From Labilithrix sp. (GTDB lineage Bacteria > Myxococcota_A > Polyangia > Polyangiales > Polyangiaceae), in assembly GCA_019637105.1 (NCBI GenBank), contig JAHBWF010000024.1, positions 1 through 62,671 on the forward strand: DNA of 62,671 nt. The letters are read 5' to 3'. The notes under the pieces were generated by a model. That model did not search any database, had not been told where the DNA came from, and saw only the letters and a program-made list of their open reading frames with translations. Position numbers and translations under genes: made by a program. Below are positions 17,516-27,430 of this stretch, one piece after another. Numbering within the stretch: the stretch's first letter is position 1; the number at the start of each line of letters is the position of its first letter.

Positions 17516-17821
17516 TGTCCCGAGTCCGCGAGGGCGTGGGGGACGGGAAATGAAAAATGGAACGTGTCCCGAGTCGGACGTTCGCGCTCCTCGCGTTCGC
17601 GACGCTCGACGTCCGCCGGCGCGCACGACGGGCCGTCTACGGTAGAGTTCGAGCGTCTCGCCCCGACGCGCGTCGCGCCGCGGACGCGTGAAGCCCGACG
17701 CGCGTCGCGCACGAGGCTCCCGCGACGCCGGCCCGCGCGCCCTCCGAACGCGCGGCGGCGACCGCGAGCGCGAAGCAGAGCTTCCGATGGTCGAACGAGC
17801 GGGGTATACCTAGCTCCCTCC
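17516..17821. other. Intergenic region upstream of NtrC-type regulator
   Basis: 306 bases without a convincing gene. A 12-bp direct repeat gtgtcccgagtc occurs at 17515-17526 and 17564-17575, flanking an A-rich stretch (ggaaatgaaaaatgg). Near the right end gggtatacctagc (about 17802-17814) is a possible -10 element for the regulator. An in-frame extension of the regulator upstream to 17564 is Arg/Ala-rich and is not believed. Confidence 0.4.
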
Positions 17822-19180
17822 ATGGCGAAGCTTTTGATCGTCGACGACCAGCGCAACATGCGCACGACTCTCGCGATGATGCTCCGCGGTGCGGGCTTCG
17901 AGGTCGACGAAGCCCAGAGCGGCGAAGAGGGCTGCGAACGCGGGGCCTCGGGCGCGTACGACGTGCTCGTCACCGACCTCCGTATGGGCTCCAAGGACGG
18001 CATCGACGTCCTCCGCGCCGTCAAGGGCGCCCAGCCGATGACCGAGATCATCGTCATGACCGCCTACGGCACGATCGAGAGCGCGGTCGAGGCGATGCGC
18101 TACGGCGCGTTCGACTACATCCAGAAGCCGTTCACGGAGCAGGAGCTCCTCGTCAAGGTCAGCAAGGCGCTCGACAACCGGCGCCTCGCCGGCGAGGTCG
18201 CCTTCCTCGCGAGCGAGTTCAAGGATCGCTACAAGTTCGAGAACATCGTCGGCCGCTCGCGCGGCGTGCGCGAGGTGCTCGGGCGCATCGTCCGCATCGC
18301 CCCGACGGACGCGATCGTCCTCATCACCGGCGACAGCGGGACCGGCAAGGAGCTCGTGGCGAAGGCGATCCACGCCAACAGCCGCCGCGCCGACAGGATG
18401 TTCGTGCCGATCAACTGCGCGGCGATCACCGACACCCTCCTCGAGAGCGAGCTCTTCGGCCACGCGAAGGGCGCCTTCACCGGCGCGGTGAACGCCCGCA
18501 AGGGCATGTTCGAGGAGGCGGACGGAGGCACGTTCTTCTTCGACGAGATCGCGGAGACGTCGCTCGCCTTCCAGGCGAAGCTCCTGCGCGCGATCCAGGA
18601 GAACGAGGTCCGGCGCGTCGGCGAGAACAAGGCGATCCAGGTCAACGTCCGGATCATCGCCGCGACGAACCAGGACCTGCTCGCGGCGATCGCCGAGAAG
18701 CGCTTCCGCCAGGATCTCTACTACCGGCTCAACGTCGCGCGCTTCCAGCTGCCGGCGCTGCGCGAGCGGCGCGAGGACCTGCCCGATCTCCTCGCCTTCT
18801 TCATGGACAAGTACAACAAGAAGATGGGGACGAAGGCGTGGCTGGACGAGAGCGTCCTCGAGGCGCTCCAGCACTACGACTTCCCGGGCAACATCCGCGA
18901 GCTCGAGCACATGATCGAGCAGGCCGTCGCGCTCGTTCAGAACGGCGTGATCACCAAGGACGACGTCCTGCCGGCGAAGCGCCCGGAGGAGGGGTCGGGC
19001 CCGTACTCGGGGCGCACGCTCGCGCACGTGGTCGACGCCGCCGAGCGGCAGGCGATCGAGGGCGCCCTCCGCGACTCCGACGGCAGCCGCGAGAAGGCCG
19101 CCGAGGTGCTCGGCATCTCGGCGACCACGCTCTGGCGAAAGATGACGCGCCTCGGCATCACCTACGACAGCCGCGGTTGA
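17822..19180 (+). CDS. NtrC-type sigma-54-dependent response regulator
   Basis: 452 residues from ATG 17822. An N-terminal receiver domain (LLIVDDQRNMRTTL, phosphoacceptor Asp52 in VTDLRM, Lys in IQKPF) precedes an AAA+ central domain with Walker A GDSGTGKE (from about 170) and the sigma-54-contacting GAFTGA loop (about 217-222). It also has a Walker B-like FFFDEIAE and FRQDLYYRLNV. A C-terminal Fis-type helix-turn-helix follows (EKAAEVLGISATTLWRKM). All parts are complete, so it should activate transcription from sigma-54 promoters after phosphorylation. No histidine kinase adjoins it, and a receiver-only gene follows. Myxobacteria use many such activators in development and motility. The target promoters are unknown. 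Confidence 0.93.
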   Translation: MAKLLIVDDQRNMRTTLAMMLRGAGFEVDEAQSGEEGCERGASGAYDVLVTDLRMGSKDGIDVLRAVKGAQPMTEIIVMTAYGTIESAVEAMRYGAFDYIQKPFTEQELLVKVSKALDNRRLAGEVAFLASEFKDRYKFENIVGRSRGVREVLGRIVRIAPTDAIVLITGDSGTGKELVAKAIHANSRRADRMFVPINCAAITDTLLESELFGHAKGAFTGAVNARKGMFEEADGGTFFFDEIAETSLAFQAKLLRAIQENEVRRVGENKAIQVNVRIIAATNQDLLAAIAEKRFRQDLYYRLNVARFQLPALRERREDLPDLLAFFMDKYNKKMGTKAWLDESVLEALQHYDFPGNIRELEHMIEQAVALVQNGVITKDDVLPAKRPEEGSGPYSGRTLAHVVDAAERQAIEGALRDSDGSREKAAEVLGISATTLWRKMTRLGITYDSRG

Positions 19181-19394
19181 CCCCCCCGCCGGCCGGCGCT
19201 CCCCGGCTCCGAACCGTCGTCGTAGCCGGCCGAGCCGTCGACCGCGACCCCGGAGGCCTCGCGCGTCATGGCACGGATTCACACTTGCAGTATCCCGTTC
19301 AGAATTGAAACGCGGTTGTTTTGAGGACCGCGGGTTTCTCGAGTGGGCGCTCCTGGCATTCGCCTTGCTCAGCCGCCGGCTGGGAGCTGCCAGC

Positions 19395-19883
19395 ATGACC
19401 ATCTTGCTCGTCGATATGGCCGACGCCGACGCCGCGATCCTCGCGAGCGCGCTTCGCGTGGAAGGGTTCGAGGTCGTGAACGCGACGTCCGCGACGGAGG
19501 CCCGGCAGGTGCTGGCCTCCCGTCCCGTGGCCCTGACCATCCTCGACCTGATGCTCCGGAGCGAGGGCGGCGCCAACGGGCTCGAGCTCGCGCGCGAGCT
19601 GCGGGCGGACTACCCGGCGATGCGTGTCCTGCTCACCAGCTCGTATCACCTGAGCGAGCGGCAGCTCGAGCGCGCCGACTGCGGCGTGAGCGGCTTCATC
19701 CCCAAGCCCTACGACCTCCGCGAGGTCGTCGACTTCGTCCGCGCGAAGGTCAGCGCGCCGCCGAGCTCGCGCCGGCTCTGGTGCGCCGAGCGCCCGTCGG
19801 GCGTCGCCCCGAAGCGCTCGCTCGTCGACGCGGACGTCCTCCGCGGCCCGATCCGGGACGGCGTCGTCGCCCAGCGGCGCTGA
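19395..19883 (+). CDS. Single-domain response regulator
   Basis: 162 residues from ATG 19395, which has GGAG 8 nt upstream; an in-frame upstream start adds an unlike segment. One receiver domain (1-~120): MTILLVDMADADA (acidic pocket slightly atypical), phosphoacceptor Asp51 in TILDLML, TSS in place of the switch Thr/Ser, and Lys in FIPKPYD. The ~40-residue tail is basic and has no output domain. It may act as a phosphate relay or diffusible signalling protein. It sits between an NtrC-type activator and queA. Confidence 0.85.
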   Translation: MTILLVDMADADAAILASALRVEGFEVVNATSATEARQVLASRPVALTILDLMLRSEGGANGLELARELRADYPAMRVLLTSSYHLSERQLERADCGVSGFIPKPYDLREVVDFVRAKVSAPPSSRRLWCAERPSGVAPKRSLVDADVLRGPIRDGVVAQRR

Positions 19884-19958
19884 GCGCCCCCGCGCTCGGC
19901 CGGCCGTCCCCCGCGCGGCCCGCCCCGTCGGTCGTCGTGCGTGGTATGGAGGGCCCCG

Positions 19959-21058
<1,100 letters not shown>

Positions 21059-21062
<4 letters not shown>

Positions 21063-22255
21063 CGGCCCCGCGCGCGAAGGGCTTCGCGTTCCGCGTCCTC
21101 GCGTCGGCGCCGAGCGGCCACGCCCGCGCGGCCGTGCTGACGACGCCGCACGCCGAGGTCGAGACGCCGACCTTCATGCCCGTCGGCACGCAGGGGAGCG
21201 TCAAGGGGCTCACGTCCGAGGACGTGGCGTCGACCGGCGCGCAGATCATGCTCGGCAACACGTACCACCTGTGGCTACGGCCGGGGCCGGACGTCATCTC
21301 GTCGCTCGGCGGGCTCCACGGCTTCACGCGGTGGCCGCGCGCGATGCTCACCGACTCGGGCGGCTTCCAGGCGTTCTCGCTCGGCGGAAACCTCCCCCGC
21401 CCCGCGCCGCCGAGCGGCCCCGCGCCGGCGCCGCGCAAGTCGCTCGTCACGCTCGACGAGGAGGGCTTCACCTTCCGCTCGCACCTCGACGGCGCCCGGC
21501 ACCACCTCTCGCCCGAGGTCGCGGTGCGGGTGCAGGGCAAGATCGGCGCGGACATCCAGATGCAGCTCGACGTCTGCCCGCCGGGCGACTCGGCGCGCGA
21601 CGTCGTCGAGGCCGCGGTCTCGCGGACCACGCGCTGGGCGCGCCGCGCCCTCGCCACCGAGCGCCCCGAAGGTCAGGCGCTCTTCGGGATCGTCCAGGGC
21701 GCCTGCTTCGCGGACCTCCGGCGCGCGCACGCCGAGGAGCTCGCGTCGCTCCAGCCGAGCTTCGACGGGCTCGCGCTCGGCGGCTTCTCGGTGGGCGAGC
21801 CGATCCCGAAGATGTACGCCACGCTCCACGAGGTCGCGCACGCCCTCGATCCCGAGCGGCCTCGCTACCTGATGGGGGTGGGGACGCCGCGGGACCTGCT
21901 CGAGGCCATCGACGCCGGCGTCGACATGTTCGACTGCGTCCTCCCGACCCGCAACGCGCGCAACGGCCAGGCGCTCACGCGCTCCGGCCGGGTCGTCATC
22001 AAGCAGGCGCGGTACAAGAACGACCCGGGGCCGATCGACGCCGCGTGCAGCTGCCCCTGCTGCGCGGGGGGCTACGCCCGCGCCTACCTCCGTCACCTCT
22101 ACCTCGCCGGGGAGATGACCGTCCTCCGCTTGCTCACCCTCCACAACCTCCACTGGTACGGCGAGCTCGTTCGCGGGGCGCGAGCGGCGATCCGCGCCGG
22201 ATCCTGGGCCGCCTTCAAGGCGCGCACGCTGGCCGACCTCGCGGAAGAAAATTAG
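21059..22255 (+). CDS. tgt: Queuine/preQ1 tRNA-guanine transglycosylase
   Basis: 398 residues from GTG 21059, overlapping the queA stop. Tgt exchanges guanine 34 for preQ1 in GUN-anticodon tRNAs. Key parts: TPTFMPVGTQGSVKGL, GNTYHLWLRPG, the catalytic LTDSGGFQAFSL, FGIVQG, LALGGFSVGE, the nucleophile region MFDCVLPTRNARNG, and the zinc site CSCPCC with the following RAYLRHL. The loop after FQAFSLGG carries a Pro-rich insert of ~15 residues relative to the E. coli enzyme. The unusual SRAYLRHL-to-ARAYLRHL change is conservative. It forms an operon with queA and probably with the following MshEN-receiver gene, 22 nt away. Confidence 0.96.
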
Positions 22256-22277
22256 GATAACCTGCTAGACGGGAAAG

Positions 22278-23789
22278 ATGTCGTCCGACGAGAAGAAACC
22301 GATCGGCCGCATCCTCCTCAAGCGCCGTCTCATCTCGCAGGAGGAGCTCGACAGGCAGCTCGCCACGCAGAAGACGGCGCGCGACGGCGTCCCGCTCGCG
22401 TCGCGCATCGCGTCGAGCGGCGTCGTCCCCGAGACGGAGGTCCTGCGCGCCCTCTCCGAGCAGTTCGGCGTCCCCGGCATCGATCTGAACCAGCTCGCGC
22501 TGTCGCTCGAGCACCTCGACATGGTCCCGCGCGAGGTCGCCGAGTCGAGCCGCGTCCTGCCCGTCCTGGTCCGCGAGGACCGCCTGTTCCTCGCGATGGG
22601 CAACCCGCAGGACAAGCGGGTGATCGACGAGCTCGAGTTCGTGACCGGGCGGAGGATCTACCCGTACGTCGCGATCTCGACGACGCTCGAGAAGACGATC
22701 CGCGACGCCTACGACGCGAAGGAGCAAGGGCAGAGGCACTACATCGGGCCCAGCGCGCCGCGCTCGGCGATCGACCGCGTGACGGGCGGCGGCGACGGCC
22801 CGCACCAGGACCGCCGCGAGCGCGAGAGCGTCCAGCCGGGCGGAGCGCCGTCGGTCGTCGTCGATCAGCAGATGGCGGAGTCGGCGGCCGAGGCCGCGCT
22901 CTCGACGACGGACTTCGGCGAGATGGGCGAAGAGGTCTCGCGGGTCGAGATGCTGACCGACGAGCTCCGCAACGCCGCCGGCCTCGATCCGTTCTCCGCG
23001 TCGCCGAGGACGAGCGCCTCCGGCAAGCGCATCCTCGTCGTCGACGACGAGGAGGACATCCGCAAGCTCGTGCGACGCCTCCTCACGGATCGCGGCCACG
23101 CCGTGATGGAGGCCGACCGCGGGCTCATCGCGCTCCGCCTCGTCAAGGAGGAGACGCCGGACCTCATCCTGCTCGACGCGATGCTCCCGGAGGTGCACGG
23201 CTTCGACATCGCGCGCCGGATCAAGGGGAGCGCGAAGTACGGCGCGATCCCCATCTTGATGATGAGCGCCGTCTACCGCGGCTGGCGCATCGCCGAGGAC
23301 CTCAAGGTCAACTACGGCATCGAGGACTACGTCGAGAAGCCGTTCCGCATCGCCGACCTCGTCTCGAAGGTCGACCGCCTCCTCGAGAACAAGCCGGGGA
23401 CGGCCCCGCCGCACGATCCGGAGCTCATCAACAACACGGCGGCGCGCTACCTCGAAGAGGGCATCGGCGCCTACAAGAACGGCGAGGTCGATCTCGCGAT
23501 CGGGCTCCTCAAGAAGGGCATCGCGATCGATCCCCTCGCCTACCGGCTCCGCTACCACCTCGCGCTCATCTACGGGAAGCGCGGCCAGTTCTACGACGGC
23601 ATCACCGAGCTCGAGCGCGCGGTCGACCTGAACCCGCGCCACTTCCCGGCGCTCAAGAACCTCGCCGTGCTCTACGAGAAGGCGGGGTTCAAGAACAAGG
23701 CCGTCGAGATGTGGGAGCGCTGCGTGCACACCTCCCCGGACAACGAGACGCGCGAGTCGATCAAAGCTCACATGATGCGCCTGCTCTGA
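22278..23789 (+). CDS. MshEN (GspE N-terminal)-receiver-TPR fusion protein
   Basis: 503 residues, 22 nt after tgt, with GGGAAAG upstream. Residues 1-150 resemble the N-terminal MshEN domain of GspE/PilB ATPases (IGRILLKRRLISQEELDRQL, then a second related repeat and the FLAMGNPQDKRVIDELEFVTG block). No ATPase domain follows. Residues ~249-370 are a receiver domain with VVDDEEDIRKL, phosphoacceptor Asp300 and the EKPF Lys. Residues ~385-500 form three TPR units. MshEN domains can bind c-di-GMP; here the Arg-Leu-Gly of the first motif is Pro-Ile-Gly, so binding is uncertain. It looks like a cytoplasmic adaptor linking phosphorylation, possibly c-di-GMP, and protein partners, perhaps for polar or pilus machinery (inference). 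Confidence 0.85.
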   Translation: MSSDEKKPIGRILLKRRLISQEELDRQLATQKTARDGVPLASRIASSGVVPETEVLRALSEQFGVPGIDLNQLALSLEHLDMVPREVAESSRVLPVLVREDRLFLAMGNPQDKRVIDELEFVTGRRIYPYVAISTTLEKTIRDAYDAKEQGQRHYIGPSAPRSAIDRVTGGGDGPHQDRRERESVQPGGAPSVVVDQQMAESAAEAALSTTDFGEMGEEVSRVEMLTDELRNAAGLDPFSASPRTSASGKRILVVDDEEDIRKLVRRLLTDRGHAVMEADRGLIALRLVKEETPDLILLDAMLPEVHGFDIARRIKGSAKYGAIPILMMSAVYRGWRIAEDLKVNYGIEDYVEKPFRIADLVSKVDRLLENKPGTAPPHDPELINNTAARYLEEGIGAYKNGEVDLAIGLLKKGIAIDPLAYRLRYHLALIYGKRGQFYDGITELERAVDLNPRHFPALKNLAVLYEKAGFKNKAVEMWERCVHTSPDNETRESIKAHMMRLL

Positions 23790-24022
23790 TCCCGTCCCGG
23801 CGGGAGCTTGAGCGCGTGGCCGATCCCGAGGGCCGCGCGCGACCGAGAGGCACGCGCGCGCGACCGGGCTCGGGCTCGTTCGCGGGGCGCCCGCGTCCCC
23901 CAGCGACGCGGGGATGCGGGTGAAAAAGCCGCGCTCGGCGCGTCTCTCTTTGTCGCGCGTGCGCTCACAAAGCGGCTACGCTTCCGAGGAAGGTCAACCG
24001 TCCCGTTCACGAGCAGAACACC

Positions 24023-25694
24023 GTGAAGTTCCTCTGCGACAGCTGCAAGGCGAAGTACCAGATCGCCGACGAGAAGGTGGCGGGCAAGACCGTCCGGATG
24101 AAGTGCCGCAAGTGCGGCCACCAGATCGAGGTGCGCGCGGCCGTCACCGAGACCAGCGTCGCGAGCGCGCCGCCGCGTCCGCCGGCGAGCCCTTCGGCGC
24201 CGCGTCCGCCGATGAAGAGCGGCCTCGCGACGAGCCTCTCGGCCGCGAAGCCGCGCGCCCCGTCCGCCGCGCCCGGCGGCGCGCTCGCGGGCGCCTTCAA
24301 GAGCAACGTCCACGACGCTCCGGCGAGCGCGCCGGGGGACCGTCCCTCGGCGTCGATCGAGCTCAGCGTCACCGACGAGTGGTACGTGGCGATCAACGGG
24401 GTGCCGGTCGGGCCGGTGCGGATCTCGGAGCTCCGTCGAAAGGCGGCCGGCGGCGCCGTCACCGAGGAGTCGCTCTGCTGGCAGGAGGGCCTCGAGGAGT
24501 GGCGTCCGATCCGGAGCATCCCCGAGCTCGCCGCCCTCGTCCGCGAAGCCGCGGAGGGGAACCGGCCGTCGCTCATCGCGACGCCTCCGGAGCCCTCCGT
24601 CGCGCCGCGCGCGCCGACGGTCCATGCCCCGTCGGCGCCTCAGCCGGCCTTCTCGGCTCCGCCGCGGAACACGCCGCCGCCGCCCCGCGCCGCGAGCCGA
24701 TGGCCCCGTCGGTGCCCGCGGCCGCGGGCGCAACGTCGTGCCGCTGCGCCCGGCGGCGAGCGCTCCGGCGATCGACGAGCTGCCGCTCACGACCGCGCCG
24801 CTGACCGGCGGAGCCGCTCCGGCCGCCGCGCTGGCGCCGTCCTTCGCGCCCGCCCCGCCCGCGCCGATGTTCTCGGCGCCGCCCGCGTCCGCGCCGCGGC
24901 CGGATCCGTTCGCGCCGGCGGCCGATCCGTTCGCCGCGGCGGCGACCGATCCGTTCGCGGCGCCCGCGCCCGCGCCGCTCGCCGCTCCCTTCGCCGAGCG
25001 CGCGAGCATGGCGTCGGTCGCGGCGGCGCCGCCTTACGCGCCGCAGAAGAAGGGCGTCCCGCTCTGGTTCTGGCCGATCCTCGTCCTCGCGCTCGGCTTC
25101 GGCGGCGGGATCGCCTTCATCGTGTTCCGTCCGCCGCAGGCGCCGGCGCCCGTCGTCATCCAGGTCCCCGCGCCGGCGCCGACGCCCACCGTGGCCACGA
25201 AGGACGACGACGTCCCGCCCCCGACGGCGTCGGCCGACCCGAGCGCCCCGACGAGCGCCGAGGCGAAGGGCAAGCCGGTCGCGGTGGCGGCGAAGGGCGC
25301 GACGACGAAGACCGCCGACGTCCCCGAGAAGAAGGGGCTCGATCTCGGCAACCTCGTCCCGAACGGCGGCGGCCCCAACGTCGGACCGAACACGTCGCCG
25401 GGCGCGGGCTCGGGCGGCGGGCTCGATCAAGCCGGCGTCGAGCGCGTCGTCGCCGTGCACCGCAACGGCGTGAAGCGCACCTGCTGGGAGCGCGGCGGGT
25501 CGGACCAGAAGTCGAGCGTCAACGTCACGGTCACCGCGAACGTCGCGCCCAACGGGAGCGTCTCGAGCACGTCGTCGAGCGGTGACGATCCCGTGGTCGC
25601 GAAGTGCATCGAGAACCAGGTCAAGACCTGGCAGTTCCCGGCGCCCGGCGCGAGCACGACCATCAACATCCCGTTCAAGTTCGTCCGCCAATAA
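24023..25694 (+). CDS. GltJ/AgmX-like zinc-ribbon, GYF, TM, TonB-C protein (frame disrupted)
   Basis: Starts MKFLCDSCKAKYQIADEKVA with the zinc-ribbon pairs CDSC and CRKC (residues 5-36). A GYF-2 domain follows at ~112-165 (EWYVAINGVPVGPVRISELR, CWQEGLEEWRPI). A Pro-rich linker is entered in this frame. After ~24700 coding character moves to the frame ending at 25694. That frame has DPFAAAATDPFAAP repeats, a transmembrane helix PLWFWPILVLALGFGGGIAF, a linker, and a C-terminal AgmX/TonB-like domain with GVKRTCWERGG, a lone second Cys and KTWQFPAPG. The first frame alone stays open to 25585 but becomes Arg-rich. This order is that of Myxococcus GltJ (AgmX), a focal-adhesion motility protein whose cytoplasmic ZnR and GYF domains contact MglA/MglB. 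No other glt genes are nearby. Confidence 0.75.
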
Positions 25695-25738
25695 CGAAGC
25701 CGCGCAACCGCGGCGCGCGCCGGCCGACTCGGCGCTCC

Positions 25739-26596
25739 GTGAGGAGCACACGCGTCTCGATCTTCCTCGTCGGCCTCGCCGTCCTCCTCGGCGCGCTCAC
25801 CGACACGCGAGGCGCGCGGGCCGACGAGATCGCGCCGGGCCTCGAGGGCGCCGACCTCCGGGCGCGCGCGCAGGCCGAGCTGAAGCGCCTCGTGTCCGCC
25901 CTGCGCGACGAGGATCGTCGGCGCCTCGTCGGGGTCTACGCGGCCTTCGACGCCAGCGCGGCCGATCCGTTCGCCCAGGTCGCGTGCGACGACGACGGCG
26001 ACTACGTCGTCGTCGTCTCGGACGCGATGCTCCGCCTCCTCACGCACGTCGCCCGCGCGGCGAGCTACGACGAGGCGGACGGCTCGCGCAAGGTCGAGGA
26101 GTACGCCGCGTTCGTCGCGCGCGCGCAGCCCCTCGGCCGCCGGCTCTTGCCGCCGCCGCCCGGCTTCCACGTCGCCGAGGGCCGCGGGGCGACCTACGCG
26201 GAGCGGTTCGCCGAAGCGCTCGGCTTCGTCCTGGCGCACGAGCTCGCGCGCCTCCGCGCGGGCGATCTCGCGTGTCCGAGGCCGACCGAGACGAAGGAGC
26301 GGGGCGACGACGACTGGACGAGCGCGGAGCAGCGAGGGGCGGCCGCGATCGCCGCCCGCGTCTACCCGCGCCACCAGGACGTCCGCGACGCCGAGGCCGT
26401 CGATCGCGCGACGGAGGGCGGGAGGTCGTCGCGCGGCGCGCTCGCGGTCCTCCGGTTCTTCGCGGAGCTCGAGGCGGAGCGCGCGCGACGCCCCGGCGGC
26501 TTCTCGCCGACCTACCTCGCGCACCATCCGTCCGCCTCGGCGAGATCGGCGCGCCTGCGCCGCGCCCTCGAGGTCCGCGAGCGCGCCGGCGAGTGA
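25739..26596 (+). CDS. Secreted M48-like metallopeptidase homologue lacking a zinc His
   Basis: 285 residues from GTG 25739, 44 nt after the GltJ-like gene. Signal peptide: basic MRSTRVS, hydrophobic IFLVGLAVLLGAL, cleavage near ARADE. The body follows the M48 plan: a strand-turn DDGDYVVVVSDAMLRLL, the active-site helix FVLAHELARLRAGD (HELAR at 167-171) and a C-terminal HHPSASARSARLRRAL similar to the M48 THPxxxxRI block. The second zinc-binding His of HExxH is Arg171, so hydrolysis is doubtful. It may be a pseudo-peptidase that binds protein partners in the periplasm. Acidic and Arg-rich segments make the rest hard to place. Confidence 0.6.
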   Translation: MRSTRVSIFLVGLAVLLGALTDTRGARADEIAPGLEGADLRARAQAELKRLVSALRDEDRRRLVGVYAAFDASAADPFAQVACDDDGDYVVVVSDAMLRLLTHVARAASYDEADGSRKVEEYAAFVARAQPLGRRLLPPPPGFHVAEGRGATYAERFAEALGFVLAHELARLRAGDLACPRPTETKERGDDDWTSAEQRGAAAIAARVYPRHQDVRDAEAVDRATEGGRSSRGALAVLRFFAELEAERARRPGGFSPTYLAHHPSASARSARLRRALEVRERAGE

Positions 26597-26644
26597 CGCC
26601 GCCCGACTGGGCCGGCGTGCGCAAAAGGCGTAACGTCGAGGTCC

Positions 26645-27367
26645 ATGGGTCACGGTCGATCGTTCGGCGTCCTCGCGCTCGTGGCTGCCTCGGTCGCCGC
26701 GCCGCTCGCCTGCGGCAGCAACACGCCCGACGCCAAGGCGAGCTTCAGCCTGGGAGGCGACGCCGGCGCCTGTCCGCCCGGACAAGCGTGCGCGGCCCCG
26801 GCGAACGACTGCCAACCCGGTCAACCCTGCGCGCCGCCGAGCTGCCCGCCGGGCCAGGCGTGCCCGCCGCCGCAAGGCTCGGCCGGCCAGCTCGGGACCG
26901 TGCACACGACCGATCCGAACGCGCTCGCGTCGCTCCTCGCCGCCGCGGCCGCCGCCGGCTCGGCGTGGCTCGGACCGGCGAGCGCGATCGCCGATCCGGC
27001 GGAGGCCGGGCTCCGCGCGGCCGCCGCGAAGTACGCCCCCGGGATGAGCGCGGACGGCCAGGTCGCGAAGGGCGACCTCGCCGAGGGCGGGCACGTCGAC
27101 TTCATCGTCAACCTGGAGCCGTCCAAGTGCTACACGATCGTCGCGTACGGCGCCGGCGTCGTGGACCTCGACGTGAACCTGCTCGCGCCGCCGCTCTACA
27201 ACTTCCTCGCCGGCCAGGACGGCATGGCCGGGCCGACCGCGGTGATCGGCGCCGCGCCGAAGCCGATGTGCCCCGTCATCCCGCTTGCGGTGCCGTACAA
27301 GGTCGATCTCCACGCGAAGCAGGGAGGCGGCACCGTCGCGGCCCAGCTCTACTCGAAGCCGAAGTGA
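26645..27367 (+). CDS. Cys-rich N-terminal lipoprotein, unknown function
   Basis: 240 residues with a lipoprotein signal peptide ending APLAC (Cys at about 23). The mature N-terminus carries CPPGQAC-type repeats: CPPGQAC, CQPGQPC, CPPGQAC. They form a Pro/Gly/Cys-rich tether of ~55 residues that may be disulfide-cross-linked. The C-terminal domain (GQVAKGDLAEGGHVDFIVNL, SKCYTIVAYGAGVVDLDVNL) resembles a small beta-sandwich of the kind found in extracellular myxobacterial lipoproteins. It lies 48 nt after the M48-like gene and may be co-transcribed. Not recognised. Confidence 0.7.
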   Translation: MGHGRSFGVLALVAASVAAPLACGSNTPDAKASFSLGGDAGACPPGQACAAPANDCQPGQPCAPPSCPPGQACPPPQGSAGQLGTVHTTDPNALASLLAAAAAAGSAWLGPASAIADPAEAGLRAAAAKYAPGMSADGQVAKGDLAEGGHVDFIVNLEPSKCYTIVAYGAGVVDLDVNLLAPPLYNFLAGQDGMAGPTAVIGAAPKPMCPVIPLAVPYKVDLHAKQGGGTVAAQLYSKPK

Positions 27368-27430
27368 CCGCGCGCGACGCGCGCCCGCGAAAGCCGACAA
27401 CCACCCCGGGGCCTTGGCCGACCTCCGTGC

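Noticed and set aside
17564-17821. N-terminal extension of the NtrC-type regulator
   Set aside because: Arg/Ala-rich and unlike any receiver domain; the ATG at 17822 begins the conserved receiver motif directly.
19269-19288. Sigma-54-like promoter TGGCAC...TTGC before the receiver gene
   Set aside because: The spacer between the two elements is 10 nt; the canonical spacing is 5. Not functional by the usual rule.
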